A stretch of 8,152 bases of DNA from an uncultured Marinicella sp. (GTDB lineage: Bacteria > Pseudomonadota > Gammaproteobacteria > Xanthomonadales > Marinicellaceae). The stretch is from contig CALLLZ010000504.1 in the NCBI GenBank assembly GCA_938008005.1, positions 1 to 8,152 on the forward strand, read 5' to 3'. Positions within the stretch are counted from its first letter, which is position 1. Each line of letters starts with the position of its first letter. A program made the translations under genes and the position numbers. The notes beneath the pieces were generated by a model that did not search any database, was not told the DNA's origin, and saw only the letters and a program-made list of their open reading frames with translations. This document shows, one piece after another, positions 1 through 5,923 of this stretch.

Positions 1-56
1 TCTTATAAAATGACTTGATACTTGCATCTATTGATTATGTCCTTACAATCTTCACC

Positions 57-308
57 ATGAATACGCACAACAGCCAACTTAGCTTAAGGTATGTAGATGC
101 CAAAGGATTAACTTGTCCAATGCCTTTGGTGCTGTTAAAAAAAGCCATGGCCGATAGGTTGCTCGGAGATTGTGTACGCATTGATGTTACAGATATTCAT
201 GCAGAGCTAGATTTTGAGATTTGGTGTGAACGCTTTGGACATAAACTGGTAAAAACCAAGGTGGTCGGTGATACTCTGACCTTTGAGGTGACCGCGGGTG
301 CTGTATAA
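57..308 (+). CDS. tusA: TusA-family sulfur carrier protein
   Basis: The 83-residue product is a small cytoplasmic protein of the TusA/SirA/YedF family, which carries persulfide sulfur on a cysteine for relay to tRNA 2-thiolation or other sulfur-transfer pathways. The hallmark CPxP motif is present as GLTCPMP, with the sulfur-carrying Cys at residue 20, followed by the usual helix (LVLLKKAM). The length matches the family (about 80 residues). The frame is open upstream to a TTG at 15, but starting there adds 14 residues before the conserved core, so I chose the ATG at 57. No clear Shine-Dalgarno precedes that ATG. A TATAAA at 4-9 could be a -10 element giving a leader of about 40 nt, but its -35 would lie outside the window. 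An alternative TTGCAT (22-27)/TACAAT (44-49) pair would make the message nearly leaderless. The gene stands alone here and converges on the DUF418-like gene. The family is solid, but which paralogue this is (TusA itself or another member) cannot be settled from sequence alone. Confidence 0.83.
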   Translation: MNTHNSQLSLRYVDAKGLTCPMPLVLLKKAMADRLLGDCVRIDVTDIHAELDFEIWCERFGHKLVKTKVVGDTLTFEVTAGAV

Positions 309-344
309 GTGGTGAATATGAGCAAGGCTTCAGCCAGTCAGTTT

Positions 345-1364
345 TCACATCAGGGTTTCTAAGGGGCCACGCCTAAACTTCAGGTTCCAAAGAAATGCCA
401 ACAAGGTTGCCATGACACAAAATAGCAGCGCCGTAAATAAAGCCTGTGTGGTGGTTTGGTTATTGATTTGGCCTAAATTTTCTAATGTTCCCATACCAAG
501 CACAATATGGGCTATATACCAAGTGAGTGTTTGGCGGCCAACAGGCGTAAATATTGCCAGTATTTTGTGGCGTTTCAAGATCGGCTCCATCAGTAAACAA
601 AGTCCCGTGACTGCAACAGCCAGGCTGCCTGCGGAAATTAAATACAAGGGCATGGGGGGAATGGGTGTTGTTGTAAATAAGACAGCGGCCTCGGGATCTA
701 TTGTAGAGAATAGAGTACCTAGCCTGTTAGCCAACCAAGTTGAGCAGAAAAATACCGCCAAGCCGATCACCAACATATTGCTTTGAGTCCGCACAGATTT
801 TAATGTGATTCGGCTTAATATGATGCCCAAAATTAAAAAACTCAACCAAGGGATGACTGGATGCCAACCATTAAAAAATAGGTTTCGAAAAAAACCGCTC
901 ACTGACCAAAAGTCTTGATAATGGAGGTTAGCCCAGTCCCAGCCCTGGTCGTAGTTATAAAATACAGCCATCAACACAAAATCCAAAACCAGCCCAAAGA
1001 TGACGATGGCTAAATAACGGTTTGGAAGTGGCAACAGCAAGACACCAAATAAAAAATAAAAAGCATAGTAATGGATGATGTCAGCTTGAAAAATAGCTGC
1101 ATTTAATAGACCTAAGGTCAGCAGAAAAATGAAGCGTTTGATGGTCAGTCTAAAAGTGTGTTCCCAAGGTTTATTCTTAGCTGCTAACCCAAACCCTATT
1201 CCTGCAAGTACGACAAATAAAGCCGCTGCACGGCCAGGTAATATACTTGCAACGCCTGAATCGTTGACCAGCAAAGGGTTGACCATTACCACATCAAAAT
1301 TGACTATGACCATGCCTACTAAAGCAAAAAAACGTGCCAAATCCAAACCTTCTAAACGACCCAT
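345..1364 (-). CDS. YeiB/DUF418-like polytopic membrane protein
   Basis: This 339-residue, very hydrophobic protein has roughly ten predicted membrane segments, near residues 8-29, 46-62, 75-93, 96-113, 116-136, 168-184, 196-213, 237-259, 268-289 and 305-327. The N-terminus (RLEGLDLARFFAL...VN) matches the opening of YeiB/DUF418 and HGSNAT-like (DUF1624) proteins. The mid-protein WHPVIPW...LG segment and the C-terminal FRRGPLE are typical of DUF418 members. Related families include membrane acyltransferases, but no function is established for this type. The protein would sit in the inner membrane. I preferred the ATG at 1364 to one 21 nt upstream (1385) because it has a good AAGGGA Shine-Dalgarno (complement of 1371-1376) about 6 nt away, and because the family N-terminus begins there. 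It starts 1 nt after the tetR stop codon, so it is probably translationally coupled to tetR and controlled by it. An acyltransferase or a transporter-like role are both possible; I assign none. Confidence 0.82.
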   Translation of the reverse strand: MGRLEGLDLARFFALVGMVIVNFDVVMVNPLLVNDSGVASILPGRAAALFVVLAGIGFGLAAKNKPWEHTFRLTIKRFIFLLTLGLLNAAIFQADIIHYYAFYFLFGVLLLPLPNRYLAIVIFGLVLDFVLMAVFYNYDQGWDWANLHYQDFWSVSGFFRNLFFNGWHPVIPWLSFLILGIILSRITLKSVRTQSNMLVIGLAVFFCSTWLANRLGTLFSTIDPEAAVLFTTTPIPPMPLYLISAGSLAVAVTGLCLLMEPILKRHKILAIFTPVGRQTLTWYIAHIVLGMGTLENLGQINNQTTTQALFTALLFCVMATLLAFLWNLKFRRGPLETLM

Positions 1365-1365
1365 A

Positions 1366-1917
1366 TTATTTCCCTTGTAAACCATTGATAAGCGTTTGCC
1401 AGGCCAGCTCAGTGGCTTGGTTGATGGTTGCTTGTTCAGTTCTGATCATCTCCCATGCAGCATGAATCATGTGGTCGTAAGTTTGCATGATCCAGCTGTT
1501 GGGTAGTTCAGGGTTAAATAAACCTTCAATCTTGGCGTGATTAACCACTTTACTCATGGCTTTATTTTGTTGTTTAAGTTTACGTTTAATTTTTTGGTTG
1601 GTTTGCCCGTGTTCTTGTGCAAGGAACCAATGCCGATTACCAAGGGGAATAATGGCTTTGAATATGTGTTCAAGAGCTGCTGAATAACTTTCACTGTGTT
1701 TACTGGCTTTATCAGCGGCAGCTTCTGTTTCATTGATGGCTTGAAGCACCAACACCTGGATTAAACCCTCTCGCCCAGAAAAATATCGGTGCAACGTTGC
1801 GCGCCCAACACCAGCGTGGGCAGCAATGTCGGCCAATGATGCTTTTGGGTTTTGATTAAGCAGTGAAAATGCCGCTTCAATGAGGGCGTTTTCCGTGGTT
1901 GGTCTGATTGATTTCAT
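1366..1917 (-). CDS. TetR/AcrR-family transcriptional regulator
   Basis: This 183-residue cytoplasmic protein is a DNA-binding repressor of the TetR family. The N-terminal helix-turn-helix spans about residues 26-50. It has the family pattern SLADIAAHAGVGRATLHRYF followed by GREGL, as in canonical members (IA..AGVs..tlYryF..Ke.L). The remaining 130 or so residues form the variable helical ligand-binding and dimerisation domain, whose ligand cannot be predicted. Length is normal for the family. The gene is first in a two-gene unit with the DUF418-like membrane protein 1 nt downstream, so the membrane protein is its likely target, alongside autoregulation through the inverted repeat touching its start codon. 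No Shine-Dalgarno is visible before the ATG because the inverted repeat occupies that position. The start is the only one that keeps the whole HTH at the usual distance from the N-terminus. Confidence 0.92.
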   Translation of the reverse strand: MKSIRPTTENALIEAAFSLLNQNPKASLADIAAHAGVGRATLHRYFSGREGLIQVLVLQAINETEAAADKASKHSESYSAALEHIFKAIIPLGNRHWFLAQEHGQTNQKIKRKLKQQNKAMSKVVNHAKIEGLFNPELPNSWIMQTYDHMIHAAWEMIRTEQATINQATELAWQTLINGLQGK

Positions 1918-1933
1918 GAGACAATTATGTCTC
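1918..1933. promoter_or_regulatory. Probable TetR operator (inverted repeat)
   Basis: GAGACA-ATTA-TGTCTC is an inverted repeat with two perfect 6-bp arms and a 4-bp centre. One more matching pair, A1916 with T1935, follows after a single mismatch. Size and symmetry fit TetR-family operators. It lies immediately upstream of the tetR ATG, so a bound dimer would cover the translation start and any promoter -10. On the minus strand a CATAAT hexamer falls inside the repeat, with TTTACT 18 bp upstream as a weak -35. That would place the transcript start at or next to the ATG. The repeat is seen directly; its role as operator is inferred from position. Confidence 0.6.
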
Positions 1934-2150
1934 GTTTGATACTAAAAAGTAAATGTGCTAGTCGTCATGATTCGATTTTCGTGTCAGTGAGGGTTTTTAG
2001 TGGTTAAAAATATGACAATGTCGACTGAAGAAAGTATTTAACTGGATTACATGTCTGTTTATTGGGTATAAAAAAAATGCCTGTGACTGACCACCATATC
2101 TTTAAATCAGTTCTAAAAATCCAGAACTCTAAATTAAATCAGAAAAGCAA
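1934..2150. other. Non-coding stretch upstream of tetR and downstream of the small gene
   Basis: This 217-bp stretch has no convincing gene. It must contain the minus-strand tetR promoter at its left end and the 3' end of the small minus-strand gene at its right end. It holds an AT-only inverted repeat (TTTTTA at 1994-1999 and TAAAAA at 2005-2010) and an A8 run at 2070-2077, which is T8 on the minus strand and could serve in termination of the small gene's transcript, although no strong stem directly precedes it. A 25-codon plus-strand ORF at 2077-2154 has no ribosome binding site and overlaps the end of the opposing gene, so I do not call it. Confidence 0.5.
2102..2142. repeat. Direct repeat flanking a small inverted repeat
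   Basis: The 9-mer TTAAATCAG occurs at 2102-2110 and again at 2134-2142, a 32-bp period close to three helical turns. Between the copies lie AGTTCT (2109-2114) and AGAACT (2123-2128), perfect 6-bp arms around an 8-nt loop. The element sits just past the stop codon of the small minus-strand gene. It may be a binding site or part of a transcript end, but the AT-rich background makes chance plausible. Confidence 0.3.
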
Positions 2151-2510
2151 TTAATCACTTGGCCAAACCTGATCCAAGTCTTTTTCTATCTCATTATCGG
2201 CAATTTTTATTTTAATTAGTATGCTCTGTTGGATGACAGTCTTATCGGTGATGGTGATTTCGCAAGGTTCAAGCCATTGGTTTTTGTTTAACGCAACCCA
2301 CATTTTTCCGTTAAGCTTGATCTGGCGTGACTTTCTTTTAAAGGTTTCTTCAAGGATAAAACCATCGTACCAAGTGCCTTGTTGACATAGGCCTTCTAGT
2401 GCAACACCTGCAAGATACTCAAAGCAACCGTTAAACGCAGGTTCTTCAGCTTTTTTTCCTTTGAGTAAGCAATGAAAGTGGTTGATGAAGTTAGTTTTTG
2501 TATAAGCCAT
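2151..2510 (-). CDS. Small protein of unknown function (119 aa)
   Basis: I do not recognise this 119-residue product. It has no signal peptide, membrane segment or known catalytic motif. The N-terminal half is mixed (HFHCLLKGKKAEEPAFNGCFEYLAGVALEGLC), with three cysteines at residues 14, 29 and 42. The C-terminal half has alternating hydrophobic and polar stretches suggestive of beta-strands (QSILIKIKIADNEI) and ends in WPSD. It is predicted to be soluble and cytoplasmic. It lies 58 nt downstream of adk on the same strand, so read-through from adk is possible, although a hairpin plus T-tract lies between them. No good Shine-Dalgarno precedes the ATG. It is called because it is the longest frame in this interval, is co-oriented with adk, and no competing frame exists on the other strand. 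A lineage-specific hypothetical gene is the most likely status. Confidence 0.6.
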   Translation of the reverse strand: MAYTKTNFINHFHCLLKGKKAEEPAFNGCFEYLAGVALEGLCQQGTWYDGFILEETFKRKSRQIKLNGKMWVALNKNQWLEPCEITITDKTVIQQSILIKIKIADNEIEKDLDQVWPSD

Positions 2511-2515
2511 TAACT

Positions 2516-2544
2516 TTAAAAAAGGTCACTGGCGATCCGTCGCC
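2516..2544 (-). terminator. Possible weak terminator or attenuator after adk
   Basis: On the minus strand, downstream of the adk stop, GGCGA and TCGCC form a 5-bp GC-rich stem around a 4-nt loop (2531-2544). A TTTTTT run follows about 7 nt later (complement of 2518-2523). The stem is short and the gap to the T-run is longer than in a classical intrinsic terminator, so termination may be partial, leaving some read-through into the 119-residue gene. Confidence 0.35.
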
Positions 2545-2568
2545 GATCCCGTTTATTTCAAAGCTGAC

Positions 2569-3132
2569 TTAGAACCTTAAAACAGCTTGAATACGCTCTT
2601 GCACGTCTTCGATGCTGCCTTTGCCCAAAATTTCAGTGACGATGTTCTTTTCTTTATAAAAATCCCCAACTGGTGCAGTTTGTTCTTTATAGACATTCAA
2701 ACGATTTCTAACCACTTCTTCTGTATCATCGGTGCGGCCTTCAATCTCAGCGCGTTTGGCTATTCGAGCCACCACTTCATCAGGATCTACTTGAATCAAT
2801 AAAGCATGGTCTAAGGACATATTCAGCTCTAATAGTAAATCTTCTAACATTTCAGATTGGATTAAATTTCTTGGGAATCCGTCCAAGATAAAGCCGTTTA
2901 CTGCATCGTTTTGAGTAATTCGTTCTTTAAGTATACCCAAAGTGATTTCGTCAGCTACCAAATCTCCTTTGTCCATGACTTCCTTGGCGGCCAGTCCCAA
3001 AGGGGTTTTGGCTGCTATGGCAGCTCTAAATAGATCCCCAGTAGAAACGTGAGGAATGTTCAATTTCTCAACTAATAATTTTGCTTGTGTTCCTTTACCG
3101 CTTCCAGGTGCACCCAGTAATACTATTCTCAT
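2569..3132 (-). CDS. adk: Adenylate kinase, short form
   Basis: Adenylate kinase catalyses ATP + AMP to 2 ADP in the cytoplasm and is essential for adenylate balance. The P-loop GAPGSGKGT is at residues 7-15. The AMP-binding region STGDLFR is at 30-36, and the DGFPR signature at 84-88. At 187 residues the enzyme is shorter than the 214-residue E. coli type. Where the long form inserts the mobile LID domain, this protein goes directly from RAEIEGRTDD (127-136) to the conserved EEVVRNRL, so it is the short, LID-less (zinc-free) form also found in Xanthomonadales and some other bacteria. It is transcribed divergently from the phosphofructokinase gene across 230 bp, and a small unknown gene follows it. 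A weak purine-rich GAGAA precedes the ATG by about 8 nt. The identification is firm. Confidence 0.97.
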   Translation of the reverse strand: MRIVLLGAPGSGKGTQAKLLVEKLNIPHVSTGDLFRAAIAAKTPLGLAAKEVMDKGDLVADEITLGILKERITQNDAVNGFILDGFPRNLIQSEMLEDLLLELNMSLDHALLIQVDPDEVVARIAKRAEIEGRTDDTEEVVRNRLNVYKEQTAPVGDFYKEKNIVTEILGKGSIEDVQERIQAVLRF

Positions 3133-3362
3133 ATTTTGTTCTCAGTTAAATATGTTTTTCAAAAACCTCAGAATCGATTTCATGGTGATTCAAAATAAGA
3201 CAGTCAGAGGTCATGCAATGGCTTGTAATATCAGTTAAAATTTACAGCCTAAACCATGTGACACAGTCACCTCAGGTCTTTGATCTAAAAAACGTGCTAC
3301 AGTACACTTACAAAGCATTTTAGTCAATACGTACCAGCAAATAACCAAACAGGATTAAGTAT
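3133..3362. promoter_or_regulatory. Divergent adk / phosphofructokinase intergenic region
   Basis: These 230 bp separate two divergently transcribed genes and must carry both promoters. The plus-strand promoter is recognisable and listed separately. I could not find a minus-strand -35/-10 pair for adk that I would defend. Other visible structure is a 13-bp inverted repeat GTGAC-ACA-GTCAC at 3258-3270 and an imperfect, bulged inverted repeat pairing GGCTTGTAA (3220-3228) with TTTACAGCC (3241-3249). No coding frame here looks real. Confidence 0.6.
3280..3308 (+). promoter_or_regulatory. Predicted sigma-70 promoter for the PFP-led operon
   Basis: A -35-like TTGATC (3280-3285) and a -10-like TACACT (3303-3308) are separated by an optimal 17 bp. 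Each hexamer matches the consensus at four of six positions. Transcription would start near 3315, giving a leader of about 48 nt. The 13-bp palindrome at 3258-3270 would be centred near -51, a suitable position for an activator. Confidence 0.45.
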
Positions 3363-4622
3363 ATGTCGAAAAAAAATGCACTCTATTGTCAATCAGGCGG
3401 TGTAACCGCTGTCATCAATGCAACCGCTTGTGGGGTAATTCAAGCAGCTCGTAAAAACGAGGCCATAGGCACGGTGTTTGGTGCTAAAAACGGCATCATT
3501 GGTGTATTACGTGAAGAATTGGTTGATACAGTCCAACACAGCGATGCAGATATAGCTGCTTTAAGACACACCCCAGGCGGTGCCTTTGGTTCATGCCGTT
3601 TTAAGCTCAAAGACATGGAGGCTCAACGTGCTGAGTATGAACGTTTAATTGAAGTATTCAAAGCGCACAACATTGGTTATTTTCTTTACAATGGTGGCGG
3701 TGATTCATCAGATACGGCTTTTAAGGTTTCACAAATGGCCAAATCAAGAGGTCTGGATGTGACTTGTATTGGGGTGCCCAAAACCATAGACAATGATTTG
3801 CCAGTAACCGATACCTGTCCTGGCTTTGGCACCACCGCTAAATACATTGCGACATCAATTATGGAAGCCAGTTTAGATGTAGAGTCTATGTCAGAAAGTT
3901 CGACCAAAGTTTTTATCATGGAAGTGATGGGTCGACATGCAGGTTGGATTGCTGCAGCTGGTGGCTTAGCTGGAAAGAACCATGATGAGCCGCCACAAAT
4001 TATTTTGTTTCCAGAAATCCCTTTTGATCAAAAGGCCTTTTTGGCGCGGGTGAAATGGTCGGTGGATAACCATGGTTACTGTTCGGTTGTGGTTTCAGAA
4101 GGGGTGAGGAACACAGATGGTAAATTTTTAGCCGATGCAGGAACAGTTGATGCATTTGGCCATGCACAGCTGGGCGGTGTTGCCGCTGTGATTGCACAAA
4201 TTGTTAAGGATAATTTGGGTTATAAATATCACTATGCCATCAGTGATTATTTACAGCGCTCTGCCAGGCATTTGGCTTCAAAGACTGATTTAGAACAGGC
4301 CTACGCGGTCGGTGAAAAAGCCATTGAGTTGGCTGTGGCGGGTAAAAATTCGGTGATGCCTGTGATAAAACGCTTACAAGATAAGCCTTATCAGTGGGAA
4401 ATAACCACCGCTGAGCTTAAGGATTTAGCCAATGTAGAAAAAATGTTGCCACGTGATTACATCACTGATGATGGTTTTGGTATCACTGATAAATGCCGCA
4501 GGTACATGCAACCATTGATTGTTGGTGAAGCTTACCCACCTTACAATGATAATGGGTTACCGCATTATGTGCGATTGTCACAACAGTTAGCGACAAAAAA
4601 ACTGCCTGAGTTTAATATATAA
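3363..4622 (+). CDS. pfp: PPi-type 6-phosphofructokinase
   Basis: This 419-residue cytoplasmic enzyme belongs to the phosphofructokinase superfamily and is predicted to interconvert fructose-6-phosphate and fructose-1,6-bisphosphate using pyrophosphate, reversibly. The N-terminal CQSGGVTAVIN (9-19) is the phosphate-donor glycine-rich loop. GGGDSSD is at 111-117. PKTIDND at 139-145 supplies the catalytic Asp143, and its Lys140 is typical of PPi-dependent members, where ATP enzymes such as E. coli PfkA have Gly (PGTIDND). MGRHAGW (189-195) binds the sugar phosphate. If GGGDS is aligned with the GGDDS of PPi enzymes, Asp114 fills the position that blocks ATP. A good ribosome site, AGGA (3351-3354), lies 8 nt before the ATG. 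The gene is first in a four-gene unit with a sugar-nucleotide dehydrogenase 8 nt downstream. PPi preference is inferred from motifs; ATP use is not excluded because some ATP enzymes also carry PKTIDND. Confidence 0.93.
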   Translation: MSKKNALYCQSGGVTAVINATACGVIQAARKNEAIGTVFGAKNGIIGVLREELVDTVQHSDADIAALRHTPGGAFGSCRFKLKDMEAQRAEYERLIEVFKAHNIGYFLYNGGGDSSDTAFKVSQMAKSRGLDVTCIGVPKTIDNDLPVTDTCPGFGTTAKYIATSIMEASLDVESMSESSTKVFIMEVMGRHAGWIAAAGGLAGKNHDEPPQIILFPEIPFDQKAFLARVKWSVDNHGYCSVVVSEGVRNTDGKFLADAGTVDAFGHAQLGGVAAVIAQIVKDNLGYKYHYAISDYLQRSARHLASKTDLEQAYAVGEKAIELAVAGKNSVMPVIKRLQDKPYQWEITTAELKDLANVEKMLPRDYITDDGFGITDKCRRYMQPLIVGEAYPPYNDNGLPHYVRLSQQLATKKLPEFNI

Positions 4623-4630
4623 ATAAAGAC

Positions 4631-5923
4631 ATGATGATTGATAACAGCCTCAAAGAAAACAGCACGACAGAACAGATTAATATTGCAGTGATTGGACTTG
4701 GTTATGTTGGCTTACCTTTGGCGGTGGCATTAGCCGTTCACTATCCTGTTGTGGGCTATGACATCAACAGTGAGCGGATTGATCAATTAAAGAAACATCA
4801 GGATTTAACCCAGGAAGTTTCATCTGAAGAGTTAAAACAAACCAAACAGCTGACTTTCAGCGCCAATCAAACTGACCTAAAAGTTGCGAACTATTTCATC
4901 ATTACTGTGCCAACGCCAGTTGATAGCAATAATACACCAGATCTATCACCTTTGATCAATGCATCAGAATTAGTAGGTTCCATCTTGAGTGAAGGTGATA
5001 CAGTGATTTATGAATCTACAGTGTACCCAGGTGCGACAGAAGGTGTATGTGCCGAAATTCTGGCAGCTCAAAGCGGTTTGGTTTTAAATCAAGGCTTTTT
5101 CGTGGGATATTCACCAGAAAGAATTAACCCCGGAGATAAGATCAACACCTTGTCATCGATTGTCAAAGTGGTGTCAGGCTCCAGTCCAGAAACAGCGAGA
5201 CGTGTGAATGCCTTATATGAGACGATCATTACAGCAGGTACCCATTTGGCCCCTTCAATTAAAGTTGCAGAGGCGGCCAAAGCGATTGAGAATACCCAAC
5301 GTGATATCAACATTGCCTTTATGAACGAGTTGTCAATGATGTTCCATGAGATGGAGATTGATGTGCTTGAAGTGATAGAAGCAGCTGCGACTAAATGGAA
5401 TTTTTTGAAATTTACTCCGGGCTTGGTTGGTGGTCATTGTATTGGGGTTGACCCTTATTATTTGATTCATAAATCACAAGAAAAAGGTTATTTCCCACAA
5501 CTAATTACCACGGCTCGCCGCATCAATGAGAACATGAGTGCTTATGTGAGCGAACGTATTTTGAAATTGATGGCATTGCACCAGAAACATATTGTTTCGG
5601 CGAAAGTATTGATATTGGGTTTAACTTTTAAGGAAAACTGCCCTGATTTACGTAACACTCGGGTGGTTGAAATTATAGAGCAGTTACAAAAATACCATGC
5701 TCAAATTGATGTGTATGACCCTTGGGTTGACCAAGAGGCCGCAGCGGAAATTAATCAGCCACTTACCAATGATCCTGCGGCAGCGTCTTATGATTTGGTG
5801 GTATTAGCTGTGGCTCATGAACAATTTATCAATGCCAACCCTCGAGCGTACCTCAAAGCAGATGGAGTGCTTTTTGATTTAAAGGGTTTACTCCCTGAAG
5901 ATTGGGTAGATGAACGACTATGA
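4631..5923 (+). CDS. Nucleotide-sugar 6-dehydrogenase (TviB/WbpA-like)
   Basis: This 430-residue cytoplasmic enzyme belongs to the UDP-glucose/UDP-HexNAc dehydrogenase family. These enzymes oxidise C6 of a UDP-sugar to a carboxylate in two NAD+-dependent steps. The N-terminal Rossmann domain shows GLGYVG at 22-27. Further on come VPTPVD (93-98), EST (128-130), YSPERINPG (160-168) and Lys217 within EAAKAIENTQRD. The thioester-forming Cys270 lies in VGGHCIGVDPYY. The C-terminal domain carries GLTFKENCPDLRNT at 330-343. The WNFLKF...HCIGVDPYYL and FKENCPDLRNT wording is closer to the UDP-GlcNAc/UDP-GalNAc enzymes (TviB, WbpA/WbpO) than to UDP-glucose dehydrogenase, so an N-acetylhexosamine substrate is favoured but not proven. 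The start is one of two adjacent ATGs (4631 or 4634) with only a weak AAAGA upstream. The stop overlaps the next start by 4 nt. Confidence 0.92.
   Translation: MMIDNSLKENSTTEQINIAVIGLGYVGLPLAVALAVHYPVVGYDINSERIDQLKKHQDLTQEVSSEELKQTKQLTFSANQTDLKVANYFIITVPTPVDSNNTPDLSPLINASELVGSILSEGDTVIYESTVYPGATEGVCAEILAAQSGLVLNQGFFVGYSPERINPGDKINTLSSIVKVVSGSSPETARRVNALYETIITAGTHLAPSIKVAEAAKAIENTQRDINIAFMNELSMMFHEMEIDVLEVIEAAATKWNFLKFTPGLVGGHCIGVDPYYLIHKSQEKGYFPQLITTARRINENMSAYVSERILKLMALHQKHIVSAKVLILGLTFKENCPDLRNTRVVEIIEQLQKYHAQIDVYDPWVDQEAAAEINQPLTNDPAAASYDLVVLAVAHEQFINANPRAYLKADGVLFDLKGLLPEDWVDERL

Noticed and set aside
15..56. Upstream TTG start extending the TusA-like protein by 14 residues.
   Set aside because: The added residues precede the family's conserved start, and the 83-residue form from the ATG at 57 matches the usual length.
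311..348. Possible bidirectional terminator between tusA and the DUF418-like gene (GGCTTCAGCC stem, GTGAA/TTCAC outer arms).
   Set aside because: The inner stem has only 3-4 pairs, the outer arms are far apart and the T-run on the plus strand is only four bases, so it cannot be distinguished from chance.
318..362. A 14-codon ORF between the convergent tusA and DUF418-like genes.
   Set aside because: It is too short, has no recognisable signal and overlaps the 3' end of the membrane gene.
412..786. A 124-residue plus-strand open frame.
   Set aside because: It lies wholly antisense within the DUF418-like membrane gene, which has clear family motifs; the frame shows no domain of its own.
2077..2154. 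A 25-codon plus-strand ORF in the intergenic stretch.
   Set aside because: It has no ribosome binding site, its sequence is low-complexity and lysine/asparagine-rich, and it overlaps the end of the opposing gene.
3133..3362. LexA/SOS box ahead of the operon ending in dinB.
   Set aside because: No CTGT-N8-ACAG or Xanthomonas-type TTAG...CTAA palindrome is visible in the intergenic region.
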